17,048 bases of DNA, taken from positions 1-17,048 of the forward strand of contig JALZUY010000210.1 in assembly GCA_023301395.1 (NCBI GenBank), read 5' to 3'. The translations under genes and the position numbers were made by a program. Below, piece by piece: positions 1-7,220 of the stretch. The notes beneath the pieces were generated by a model. It was not told the origin of the DNA. It ran no database searches and saw only the letters and a list, made by a program, of their open reading frames with translations. The DNA comes from Nonlabens sp. (GTDB taxonomy: Bacteria > Bacteroidota > Bacteroidia > Flavobacteriales > Flavobacteriaceae). The number at the start of each line of letters is the position of its first letter. Position 1 is the stretch's first letter.

Positions 1-1375
1 AAGGCTCATTCTTAATCAATACACCGCTAGGATCTATGATATCATGAATAGGGAAGCGTTTTAAAAGAGGAACTCTTACAGCTCCTTTACGTAAATCGCG
101 CGTCTCATTGTATAATAAGTGAAGTTTCCCATCTCTTGCAAAAGAAAGCACAGATAAATAAGCGCCGTTATCATTGCGCGTGTTAGGCTCATTTGTCTCA
201 ATAAAATTTAGAAATTCCATACTACCATTGGAGGTCATTATTTTCGCAATTCCAAAACCATTATTGAGATACGTATAGTCATACTCAAATGAACCAGCAC
301 CAGCTTGTCCAGATTTAGATTTACGGTCTACTTGTGCACGATCCATGACCAACCAGTAATATTCATCTAAAACATGAATGTTCTTAATAGATAAATTAGA
401 TACTGATTTATCAAAGTCATTACGCTGTGAGTAAGCTAGTTTTCCTTGAGCGTCATATTTAAGAGCAAGAATTCCAGTTGCGGTCACACCAGAGTTACGC
501 CCTGAGAAATCCATGCTTACTGAAAAAAACTTAGAGTTATCACTCGTTAGAATTCCAGTAAACAGAAAGTTGTCTTCTTGAAAACTACCTTGAAATTGTG
601 CGATTTGATAATTATCACCTTGTTTAAGCTCTTCCACATTAATAGTATCTGCATCTGGATTCCAGTTGTAGATATTCTTAGTAGGTTTTTGCTTTTTAAG
701 GTTTATACTCTTCACTATATAAACCTGTCCAGAGTCACTTACATGAATTTCATTATGGCGTGATTTTTTATCTGCAAAGGGAAAAGTAAACGTTTTATTA
801 TTTATTACTTCTTTCTTTTCGTTAAGAAGATACAAGTCGATTGTCTCTGTTTTCTTTTTAACCCAAGGCTGTTCAACGAGAACAGCATAAAAAGAACCAC
901 TAGCACTGCGAGCTATTTCAAATTCGCCAGATTTGTTCATAATCAGTGCTTTAACAGTAGCAATCTCATTATACTCACTTAGTTCACCACCATCAATATC
1001 TGTTGCTTGCCAGCTAAGAATGTTCTTCTTTGCTTTCTTATCATAGTAAGACGAGAATAGAGTGTAATCAGTCCCGTTTTCTTGATACATTCCTTCATAA
1101 TCCCTGCGCTGACCAAAAACCTTAACAGGTTCTACTTCTATGGAAATAGAGCCCATTTTTTCAAGATCATTAGGATTTAAAAAATCTACATCGAGTTGTC
1201 GATTGAATTTCTTTGAGTCATAAAACTCAGTGAGTTTATAAACTTTGTCTTCTACTACATAAGATAAAGTAGCGTCTTGCTCGTCAGTAATTCTATATGG
1301 ATAACCCCATGTAAAATTTTGAGCCGTACTAGATAAACTAGTAACTATGATTAATGCAATTATGACCTGTCTCAT
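1..1375 (-). CDS. Secreted protein of unknown function, C-terminus cut by window edge
   Basis: An open minus-strand frame runs from the ATG at 1373-1375 off the left edge, giving 458 codons without a stop. The protein begins MRQVIIALIIVTSLSSTAQ, a typical Sec signal peptide probably cut near residues 18-19. The rest alternates short beta-type stretches with polar turns (for example MYQENGTDYTLFSSYYDKK and IKNIHVLDEYYWLVMDR), as in beta-propeller or other all-beta envelope proteins, but I recognise no named domain. It starts one base after the stop of the interrupted gene upstream, so the two were probably co-transcribed. Exported location is well supported; function is unknown. The true length cannot be known from this window. 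Confidence 0.85.
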   Translation of the reverse strand, partial: MRQVIIALIIVTSLSSTAQNFTWGYPYRITDEQDATLSYVVEDKVYKLTEFYDSKKFNRQLDVDFLNPNDLEKMGSISIEVEPVKVFGQRRDYEGMYQENGTDYTLFSSYYDKKAKKNILSWQATDIDGGELSEYNEIATVKALIMNKSGEFEIARSASGSFYAVLVEQPWVKKKTETIDLYLLNEKKEVINNKTFTFPFADKKSRHNEIHVSDSGQVYIVKSINLKKQKPTKNIYNWNPDADTINVEELKQGDNYQIAQFQGSFQEDNFLFTGILTSDNSKFFSVSMDFSGRNSGVTATGILALKYDAQGKLAYSQRNDFDKSVSNLSIKNIHVLDEYYWLVMDRAQVDRKSKSGQAGAGSFEYDYTYLNNGFGIAKIMTSNGSMEFLNFIETNEPNTRNDNGAYLSVLSFARDGKLHLLYNETRDLRKGAVRVPLLKRFPIHDIIDPSGVLIKNEP

Positions 1376-1376
1376 A

Positions 1377-1946
1377 TTATTCTTCACATTGCTCGTTATA
1401 TTCCTCTACAATTGCCTCAAGAGAAAGAAGGCGATATCCCTTTTCTTTATTTTTTACTTTTTTATAAAGCTCGGCATTGTCTTTCACGAGGATGGCCATT
1501 TTTTTAGCAAACCCCATTAGGAAAGTCTGTGTGCTTACTGCATCACCATTAACTCTTAAAACGATTTCTCCTTTCCATGATTGATCGCTAGAGTCGTACT
1601 GTCTCCATGTTAATTCTTCCATACAGCCGTCTTTTTACACTATTAAGAATTTTGTATCCTTAAAAAGCACAGTCTTGAATTGGCATGATCTATACTCAGT
1701 ATCAGCAACTTTATAACCGTAAATATCTTTAGGTTTATATTTTGATTTTTTACCGTTTTTCTCTGTTTTGAAAAGCACCTTTTCATAACGTTGCGATTCA
1801 GATAAATACTGGATATAACCACGTACTTTTTCTCCATCTTTCTCAAGGATATAGCCTTCATAGTATTTTCCTATACGATAAGTAGGTTCTTGAGCTTGGA
1901 CAATTCCTGTAGCCATAAAAGCTACAAATAGTAATAAATATTTCAT
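1377..1946 (-). pseudogene. Secreted Bacteroidota protein interrupted by one in-frame stop codon
   Basis: One reading frame of 189 codons is broken by a single TAA at 1635-1637. The upstream part (1635-1946) encodes 103 residues starting MKYLLLFVAFMATGIVQAQ, a clear signal peptide, then GYILEKDGEKVRGYIQYL and a KPKDIYGYKVAD stretch. The downstream part (1377-1622, starting at an internal ATG) encodes 81 residues ending in KKVKNKEKGYRLLSLEAIVEEY. The two halves are in the same frame, four codons apart after the stop. Together they resemble one flavobacterial secreted family: an N-terminal 'GYI..-DG..-G.I' segment, a central 'FL.V..DG..-EL' segment that spans the stop, and a C-terminal 'L.....IVEEYN' tail. 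This family match is from memory. The alternative is two separate small genes, but the second has no signal peptide. A sequencing error is also possible. Confidence 0.6.
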
Positions 1947-2026
1947 GTTGTTATTTTAGATTCAGCATTGCAATTCAATGATAGTGCCATATTACAAATT
2001 ATGTTTTTAATTGATATTTAAATAGA

Positions 2027-2046
2027 TACGCTTTCGCGAAAGCGTA
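2027..2046. repeat. Perfect 20-bp palindrome, intergenic copy of the TTTCGCGAAA repeat
   Basis: The two arms TACGCTTTCG and CGAAAGCGTA are exact reverse complements with no spacer. It lies 9 bases beyond the stop codon of the DUF2306 gene. The core CTTTCGCGAAAG recurs at 7257-7270 and 12730-12741, and a degenerate copy is at 9671-9682. There is no T-run, so it is not a standard terminator, although it could fold into a hairpin. Confidence 0.8.
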
Positions 2047-2055
2047 CAAAACCAT

Positions 2056-2457
2056 CTACCCGAAGAAAACACCATGTAGGTACCTGCCTGGCATTAAAGT
2101 AAAACCGCCAGCAATCATAATAGCACCAGTATAGAGTAAAATCATTTTTATTTTATGCTTTCTCACTTGGCCTTTTCTAATCGCAATTAATGCTGTAGGG
2201 ATAGAGTGCAAGGTTAAAAAACTAAATAAATGAATCCAACCAAAATGCCCTAAAAACTGCGGTCCTACATGTGCTGGAAGAAATAATGAAGCCACTGCAG
2301 TAATCAACATAAGTGTCATGTAGATTTTACCTAAAGCTTTGTGTAGCGCATTTCCCTTTCTAAAGAATAATAGATACGCTCCTAGAAAAATACAAGGAAC
2401 AACTGTACCTAAATGCAAATACATTAGGAAACCATATGAGGATGTGGATAAAAGCAT
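2056..2457 (-). CDS. DUF2306-family integral membrane protein
   Basis: The 133-residue protein has about four hydrophobic segments. It contains the polar signature HKALGKIYMTLMLITAVASL, then an HLFSFLTL...IP segment, IAIRKGQVRKHKIKM and a final AGGFTLMPGRYLH. This order (HxxLGxxY, then RxGxxxxHxxxM, then PGR) is what I know from DUF2306 proteins, which are small membrane proteins of unknown function. I chose the ATG at 2455-2457 because the frame upstream opens only with a TTG at 2526, and the extra 23 residues look unlike the family N-terminus. The terminator of icd lies just upstream, so this gene needs its own promoter; none is convincing. The 20-bp palindrome follows its stop. Confidence 0.75.
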   Translation of the reverse strand: MLLSTSSYGFLMYLHLGTVVPCIFLGAYLLFFRKGNALHKALGKIYMTLMLITAVASLFLPAHVGPQFLGHFGWIHLFSFLTLHSIPTALIAIRKGQVRKHKIKMILLYTGAIMIAGGFTLMPGRYLHGVFFG

Positions 2458-2562
2458 ATCAATTATTTTTAATAAAGATAGGCTGTAGTTGCTCAAGTAG
2501 AGTATTGATAGTGTCTCAACTGTCAATTTGATAGCCTGAATTGTTCTATCCTTCTCAAAAGG

Positions 2563-2596
2563 AAAAATCCCTGATGGCTATGCCATCAGGGATTTT
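2563..2596 (-). terminator. Rho-independent terminator of icd
   Basis: A 15-bp perfect stem (2564-2578 with 2582-2596) surrounds a 3-base loop and contains ATCCCTGATGGC and its complement. On the minus strand the stem runs into a T-run, 24 bases beyond the icd stop codon. Confidence 0.85.
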
Positions 2597-2619
2597 AAAT
2601 ATAATTTCTAACAAAATTC

Positions 2620-4839
2620 TTAACCTATAATAGCATTAAGCGTTGCGCTAGGCCTCATTGCTTTTTCTTCTTTTACAGGATCTGCTTTATAGTATCCACC
2701 TATGTCCATAGGTTTTCCTTGAACAGCTATTAATTCTTCATTAATCTTAGTTTCATTATCAACAAGTGCTTTTGCAAGAGCTGCAAACTCTACAGCTAGA
2801 TCAGTATCTTTAGATTGTCCAGCTAGTTCTTGTGCCCAGTAAAGTGCAAGGTAATAATGAGAACCACGGTTATCTAATTCGTTTACTTTACGAGAAGGAG
2901 ATTTTCTGTTTAATAAGAATTTCTCAGTTGCAGCGTCTAATCCGTCAGCTATGATTTGTGCTTTTGAATTATCATATTTTACAGCAAAGTGTTCTAGAGA
3001 AACGGCAAGTGCAAGAAATTCTCCTAGAGAATCCCATCTTAAGTGATTCTCTTGTTGGAATTGTTGAACATGCTTAGGAGCAGATCCACCAGCACCAGTT
3101 TCAAATAATCCGCCACCATTCATTAATGGAACGATAGATAACATCTTTGCACTAGTCCCTACTTCTAGAATAGGGAAGAGGTCTGTGTTATAATCACGTA
3201 GTACATTACCAGTTACTGAGATAGTGTCCTCACTATCTTTCATACGTCTTAAAGTACGTTCCGTTGCCTCTATAGGTGAAGCGATAGAAATATCTAATCC
3301 TGCAGTATCATGGTCTTTAAGGTATAGGTTTACTTTTTCTATGATTTGCGCATCATGTGCACGATTCTCATCTAGCCAGAATATAGCTGGCATTTTACTA
3401 GCGCGAGCACGAGTAACGGCAAGCTTTACCCAATCTTGAACTGGTGCATCTTTAGTTTGACAAGCTCTCCATATATCTCCAGCTTCAACAGTATGTTCTA
3501 AATAAACTGTACCATCTGCATCAACAACTTGGATAGTTCCACTATAGCCTATTTCAAAAGTCTTATCATGAGAACCATATTCTTCAGCTTTTTGAGCCAT
3601 TAAACCTACGTTAGGAACAGTTCCCATAGTCTTAGGGTCAAATGCTCCATTTACTTTACAAAAGTCTATAGTCGCAGCATAAATACCAGCATAAGAACTA
3701 TCTGGAATTACAGCTTTAGTATCTTGAGATTCACCTTCTTTATTCCACATTTGTCCAGAGTTTCTAATCATCGCAGGCATAGAAGCATCGATAATTACAT
3801 CACTAGGAACGTGAAGGTTTGTGATTCCATGATCACTATTGACCATCGCTAGAGATGGTCTGTGTTCTAATACATTGCGTATTTCATCTTTAATTTCTTC
3901 TCTCTCTAATTCTGGAAGATCGTGTAATTTGCTTAACAAGTCTCCAAAACCATTATTCACATCTACGCCTAGTTTATTGAAGGTTGTAGCATATTTATCA
4001 AATAAAGGTTTGAAGAATATTTCAACAGCGTGTCCAAAAATAATTGGGTCAGAAACCTTCATCATTGTAGCTTTCATGTGTAAAGAGAAAAGAACGTCTT
4101 TCTCTAAAGCGTCATCTATTTGTTCTTCTAGGAACTCTAGTAATGCAGTTTTACTCATGTAAGTTGCATCTAATATTTCTCCTTTTAATAAAGCAAGCCC
4201 TTCTTTAAGAACATGAGTTCTATTTGCTTTATCTATAAGTTGAATGTTTATTGTAGTGTCTTTACTAGAAGTGAAACTTTTTTCATTGTGAGCAAAATCA
4301 CCAGCTTCCATAGTAGAAACGTGAGATTTTGAATCTTTACTCCAAGCACCCATACTATGTGGATTGTTTCTTGCATACATCTTAACAGGTTTAGGAGCTC
4401 TACGATCAGAGTTTCCTTCTCTAAGTACAGGATTTACTGCACTACCTTTAATCTTGTCATAACGTGTTTTGAAATCCTTGTCTTCATCGGTTTGAGGATC
4501 TTCTGGGTAATTAGGTATGTTGTAACCTTTTGCCTGTAATTCTTCAATAACATCATTTAGTTGTGGTACTGATGCGCTTATGTTAGGTAACTTAATAACG
4601 TTTGCTTCAGGCTGCTTTACTAATTCTCCTAATTCATTAAGAGCATTTTCTGTTTGTTGACCAGCTTCTAATCGATCTGGAAATGCAGAAAGTATTCTAG
4701 CCGCAAGTGATATGTCCTTAGCTTCTATGTTAATTCCTGCTGGCGCAATGAACTTTTTTACAATAGGTAAAAATGAAGCTGTAGCAAGTGCTGGAGCCTC
4801 GTCAGTTTTAGTGTAAATTATAGTAGGTGTCTTGGACAT
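2620..4839 (-). CDS. icd: NADP-dependent isocitrate dehydrogenase, monomeric type
   Basis: This enzyme converts isocitrate and NADP+ to 2-oxoglutarate, CO2 and NADPH in the TCA cycle, in the cytosol. At 739 residues it has the usual length of the monomeric (about 740-residue, IDH-II) class and is unlike the roughly 420-residue dimeric enzyme. It starts MSKTPTIIYTKTDEAPALAT, matching that class. Recognisable segments are LREGNSDRRAPK (139-150, substrate binding), HMKATMMKVSDP (254-265, with the lysine expected at the active site), DVIIDASMPAM (347-357, with a metal-binding aspartate), and the later GGGLFETGAGGSAPKHVQQF and NRGSHYYLALYW stretches. No key segment is missing. It is a single-gene unit, with a promoter candidate about 60 bases upstream and its own terminator. 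The ATG at 4837-4839 is well supported by the conserved N-terminus. Confidence 0.97.
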   Translation of the reverse strand: MSKTPTIIYTKTDEAPALATASFLPIVKKFIAPAGINIEAKDISLAARILSAFPDRLEAGQQTENALNELGELVKQPEANVIKLPNISASVPQLNDVIEELQAKGYNIPNYPEDPQTDEDKDFKTRYDKIKGSAVNPVLREGNSDRRAPKPVKMYARNNPHSMGAWSKDSKSHVSTMEAGDFAHNEKSFTSSKDTTINIQLIDKANRTHVLKEGLALLKGEILDATYMSKTALLEFLEEQIDDALEKDVLFSLHMKATMMKVSDPIIFGHAVEIFFKPLFDKYATTFNKLGVDVNNGFGDLLSKLHDLPELEREEIKDEIRNVLEHRPSLAMVNSDHGITNLHVPSDVIIDASMPAMIRNSGQMWNKEGESQDTKAVIPDSSYAGIYAATIDFCKVNGAFDPKTMGTVPNVGLMAQKAEEYGSHDKTFEIGYSGTIQVVDADGTVYLEHTVEAGDIWRACQTKDAPVQDWVKLAVTRARASKMPAIFWLDENRAHDAQIIEKVNLYLKDHDTAGLDISIASPIEATERTLRRMKDSEDTISVTGNVLRDYNTDLFPILEVGTSAKMLSIVPLMNGGGLFETGAGGSAPKHVQQFQQENHLRWDSLGEFLALAVSLEHFAVKYDNSKAQIIADGLDAATEKFLLNRKSPSRKVNELDNRGSHYYLALYWAQELAGQSKDTDLAVEFAALAKALVDNETKINEELIAVQGKPMDIGGYYKADPVKEEKAMRPSATLNAIIG

Positions 4840-4896
4840 TTAAGATGTTTTTTATTAGTATTATTTGCTTGAAGCTCTTGTTATTGAGCAGTCTTG

Positions 4897-4904
4897 CAAA
4901 TATA
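4897..4904 (-). promoter_or_regulatory. Candidate -7 element of the icd promoter
   Basis: On the minus strand this reads TATATTTG followed by CA, a full match to the Bacteroidota -7 consensus TAnnTTTG, 57 bases upstream of the icd ATG. No TTG is seen at the expected -33 position, so the promoter is only half supported. The rest of 4905-5040 holds no gene I can support. Confidence 0.5.
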
Positions 4905-5040
4905 ATATTTTGAAGACTTATTTGAAACCTAATTATAATAAGCTTAATAGATAAAGTTGTAATTATTACCGATAGCTAATATCTCATTATCACCAATCTT
5001 ATCGTGGATCTCAAATAGGTGAAATTTAATTTTATTGCAT

Positions 5041-5068
5041 AAAAAAAGCTGTCCAGTTGGACAGCTTT
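5041..5068 (-). terminator. Rho-independent terminator of rplS
   Basis: A 10-bp stem (5045-5054 with 5059-5068; AAAGCTGTCC paired with GGACAGCTTT) has a 4-base loop. On the minus strand it is followed by seven T residues, 23 bases beyond the rplS stop. Confidence 0.85.
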
Positions 5069-5091
5069 CAATTTCTATAAGAAGTTGTAGA

Positions 5092-5445
5092 TTATTTTCT
5101 ACGAGCTTCTTTAATACGGGCTTTCTTACCAGTAAGACCACGGAAGTAATAGATACGTTTTCTACGTACACTTCCTGCTTTGTTTAATTCAATTTTTTGA
5201 ATAGCTGGAAGATTAATAGGGAAGATACGCTCAACACCTATGTCACCACTCATTTTTCTAATTGTAAAGGTTTTTGATGCGCCTGTTCCTCTTACTTGGA
5301 TAACAACTCCACGGAAAAACTGAGTACGACTTTTTTCACCTTCTTTAATTTCATAAAATACAGTGATAGTATCACCTGCACCGAATTTTGGGAAATCTTT
5401 TTTTACTATGAATTCGTCTTGTACGAACTTTACTAACTGTTCCAT
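5092..5445 (-). CDS. rplS: Large-subunit ribosomal protein bL19
   Basis: bL19 is a 50S protein at the interface with the 30S subunit. The 117-residue product has the family's usual length and shows its hallmarks: PKFGAGDTITVFYEI near residue 20, RTQFFRGVVIQVRGTG in the middle, FTIRKMSGDIGVERIFP, and the basic tail RRKRIYYFRGLTGKKARIKE. The ATG at 5443-5445 fits the conserved N-terminus. In many bacteria rplS directly follows trmD. Here a small T9SS-domain gene (5586-5942) lies between them and rplS has its own full promoter (5521-5549), so it is probably expressed separately, with a leader of roughly 70 bases. Confidence 0.97.
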   Translation of the reverse strand: MEQLVKFVQDEFIVKKDFPKFGAGDTITVFYEIKEGEKSRTQFFRGVVIQVRGTGASKTFTIRKMSGDIGVERIFPINLPAIQKIELNKAGSVRRKRIYYFRGLTGKKARIKEARRK

Positions 5446-5520
5446 CTTAAATAGGAATTAATTTGTTTGAGTAATAGTCAACATGCACGATTATCGTCAG
5501 AGGTTAATTTTTACGAGCTG

Positions 5521-5549
5521 CAAAAATACAAACTTCTATGGTTGTACAA
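5521..5549 (-). promoter_or_regulatory. Promoter of rplS (Bacteroidota -33/-7 type)
   Basis: On the minus strand a TTG (5547-5549) is followed after 18 bases by TATTTTTG (5521-5528), an exact match to TTG-N17-23-TAnnTTTG. The -7 box continues into CA, as at several other promoters in the window. Confidence 0.75.
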
Positions 5550-5585
5550 AAGTTTTATATGAAAATAAATTTTGGAGAAAATAAC

Positions 5586-5942
5586 TTATTGAACAATTAA
5601 CTTTTTAACAGTACTGTGAGCATCGCTTTGAATGCGCAAGAAGTAGATTCCTGCAGCGAGTTTAGATATATCAAAATCGAGAACAGGTTTGTTTACAACA
5701 CTCTTTGCATTAAAAACTTGCTCGCCTATTGAATTGATCACTGTTATTGATACATTTTTAGTATCTGTTTTATTGACTCTTAGTTTAAGTGTGCCATCGT
5801 TTATAGGATTTGTAAGTAATGTAAATTCATCATCAATATCCAGTTGGATAGATTGAGAAACAATAAGGTAATCACTCGATACTGCTTGAGATGCAGTTCC
5901 AGTAAAAAGTATAAAAATCACTATGAGTAAAAGTTGTTTCAT
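5586..5942 (-). CDS. Small exported protein made almost only of a T9SS sorting domain
   Basis: The 118-residue product begins MKQLLLIVIFILFTGTASQA, a Sec signal peptide. From about residue 43 it has the type A T9SS C-terminal domain pattern: LTNPINDGTLKLRVN, then VSITVINSIGEQVFNAKS, then LDFDISKLAAGIYFLRI and a final KKLIVQ. This domain normally sits at the end of large secreted proteins, where it directs passage through the outer membrane and is then removed. Here only about 20 residues separate the signal peptide from it, so there is no cargo domain. I chose the ATG at 5940-5942; a GTG three codons upstream is a weaker option. It lies between trmD and rplS. A small hairpin (5967-5982, stem CTACAA/TTGTAG) separates it from trmD but has no T-run. 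Confidence 0.8.
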   Translation of the reverse strand: MKQLLLIVIFILFTGTASQAVSSDYLIVSQSIQLDIDDEFTLLTNPINDGTLKLRVNKTDTKNVSITVINSIGEQVFNAKSVVNKPVLDFDISKLAAGIYFLRIQSDAHSTVKKLIVQ

Positions 5943-5993
5943 GTTTTGCACTATAGTTAAGTAAAGCTACAACAATTTGTAGTAACCTAAACG

Positions 5994-6674
5994 TTAAAAA
6001 TCGCTTAAAAGATCAGGTCGTCGTTCTTTTGTGCGTTTTAAGGCTTCGTCTTCTCTCCATTCATCAATAGCAGGAAGGTTACCGCTTAAAAGTATCTCAG
6101 GAACTTTAAGTCCTTTATAGTCTGCTGGTCGTGTGTAAACTGGCGGCGCAAGCAGGCCATCTTGAAAACTATCTGTTAATGCACTAGTCTCATCACTAAT
6201 CACGCCAGGAATTAATCTAATAATAGAGTCACATAAAACTGCAGCGCCTAACTCGCCACCACTCAAGACATAATCACCTATAGAAATCTCTCTAGTAATA
6301 TGTAGATCACGCAATCGTTGATCTACTCCTTTGTAATGACCACATATAATCATTAGATTTTCTTTAAGCGAGATATGATTTGCGATTCCTTGATTTAAAG
6401 TATCTCCATCAGGTGTCATATAAATGATTTCATCGTATTCACGCTCAGCACTTAATTCAGTAATCATCTTGTCTAGTGGTTCAATCATCATCACCATTCC
6501 TGCGCCACCACCATATTGATAATCGTCTACTTGATTGTATTTGTTAAGGCCATAACGTCTTAAGTCATGCATGTGAACTTCTACAATCCCTTTTTCTATC
6601 GCTCTCTTTAATATAGAGGCTTCAAACGGACTTTTAATTAATTCTGGTAAAACGGTAATGATATCTATGCGCAC
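5994..6674 (-). CDS. trmD: tRNA (guanine-37-N1)-methyltransferase TrmD
   Basis: TrmD methylates N1 of G37 next to the anticodon, using S-adenosylmethionine, and so prevents +1 frameshifting. The 226-residue protein belongs to the SPOUT (trefoil-knot) class and has the expected order of motifs: MRIDIITVLPELI at the start, DDYQYGGGAGMVMM (50-63), CGHYKGVDQR (111-120), ISIGDYVLSGGELGA (130-144) forming the knot and cofactor site, and PPVYTRPADYKG then VPEILLSGN (177-199). The start is a GTG at 6672-6674; an in-frame TAA lies five codons upstream and no ATG lies between. A -7 box (6695-6702) leaves a leader of only about 15 bases. The usual partners rpsP and rimM are not in this window. Confidence 0.96.
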   Translation of the reverse strand: MRIDIITVLPELIKSPFEASILKRAIEKGIVEVHMHDLRRYGLNKYNQVDDYQYGGGAGMVMMIEPLDKMITELSAEREYDEIIYMTPDGDTLNQGIANHISLKENLMIICGHYKGVDQRLRDLHITREISIGDYVLSGGELGAAVLCDSIIRLIPGVISDETSALTDSFQDGLLAPPVYTRPADYKGLKVPEILLSGNLPAIDEWREDEALKRTKERRPDLLSDF

Positions 6675-6694
6675 AGGAGCAAGTTTTTATAATG

Positions 6695-6702
6695 CAAAAA
6701 TA
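6695..6702 (-). promoter_or_regulatory. Candidate -7 element of the trmD promoter
   Basis: On the minus strand this is TATTTTTG followed by CA, an exact match to TAnnTTTG, 20 bases upstream of the trmD GTG. There is no clear TTG at -33. Confidence 0.5.
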
Positions 6703-6733
6703 GGGTTATTAAACGACTGCTGGTTATTTAAAA

Positions 6734-6862
6734 TTACCAGTTACGTTCTTCAAAACCTTCATTTCCTTTTTCCTCAATACGTTTAATAATTAGGTAAATG
6801 ACTATTCCTACACAAGCTATAATTCCCAGAAGATAGAGTATCATTATAAATAAAGTAGCCAT
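6734..6862 (-). CDS. Small single-pass membrane peptide, 42 residues
   Basis: A 42-codon frame starts at the ATG at 6860-6862 and ends with TAA at 6734-6736. It encodes a short N-terminus, one strongly hydrophobic segment (about residues 3-26, LFIMILYLLGIIACVGIVIY) and a charged cytoplasmic-type tail (KRIEEKGNEGFEERNW). This is the layout of a genuine one-pass membrane peptide, positive-inside rule included. It begins one base after the stop codon of the YbjQ-family gene, so the two are almost certainly co-transcribed and possibly translationally coupled. No family is recognised. The composition and tight spacing argue against a chance frame, but its small size limits certainty. Confidence 0.65.
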   Translation of the reverse strand: MATLFIMILYLLGIIACVGIVIYLIIKRIEEKGNEGFEERNW

Positions 6863-6863
6863 G

Positions 6864-7178
6864 TTATTTAAGTTTAACAGCAGTTCCATAAGCTAGAATT
6901 TCACTCGCACCTTGCATAACCATTGAAGATGCTAATCTTACATTTATTACAGCGTCGGCACCTAGTCTTCTTGCGTCGTCTACCATTCTTTGCATGGCTT
7001 GATCTCTACTGTGAGCCTGTAACTTTGTGTATTCATCGATTTCTCCACCTACAAGGTTTTTTAATCCAGCAAAAATGTCACTTCCTACATTACGTGCTCT
7101 TACAGTACTGCCGCGAGCGATGCCCAATATGGCGGTAACTTCTTGTCCTGGAATAAAATCTATTGTTGAAACTATCAT
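6864..7178 (-). CDS. YbjQ-family (UPF0145) protein
   Basis: The 104-residue product starts MIVSTIDFIPGQEVTAILGI and continues with GSTVRARNVGSDIFAGLKN, a region of family signature, then GGEIDEYTKL, ARRLGADAVINVRLAS and EILAYGTAVKL. This is the full length and motif order of the YbjQ/UPF0145 family, small cytosolic proteins that form pentamers. The family is sometimes called 'heavy-metal-binding' from an early annotation, but its role is not established. It starts 42 bases from the divergent DUF6588 gene. The membrane peptide at 6734-6862 follows it directly, which could give this soluble protein a membrane partner; that is inference. Confidence 0.85.
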   Translation of the reverse strand: MIVSTIDFIPGQEVTAILGIARGSTVRARNVGSDIFAGLKNLVGGEIDEYTKLQAHSRDQAMQRMVDDARRLGADAVINVRLASSMVMQGASEILAYGTAVKLK

Positions 7179-7220
7179 AATTTGTTTTTATTTACTTTTA
7201 CGGCTTTATAATCAGCCTTT

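Noticed and set aside
578..763. Plus-strand frame of 61 residues
   Set aside because: It is antisense to the intact secreted-protein gene at 1-1375, has low-complexity hydrophobic content and no promoter.
4944..5171. A 75-residue minus-strand frame overlapping the end of rplS
   Set aside because: It overlaps rplS in another frame and runs straight through the rplS terminator at 5041-5068. Its last part (FEIHDKIGDNEILAIGNNYN) looks protein-like and could be a remnant, but I see no start or family to support a gene.
5967..5982. Hairpin CTACAA-CAAT-TTGTAG downstream of trmD as a terminator
   Set aside because: The stem has only six pairs and no T-run follows on the minus strand, so it is too weak to call.
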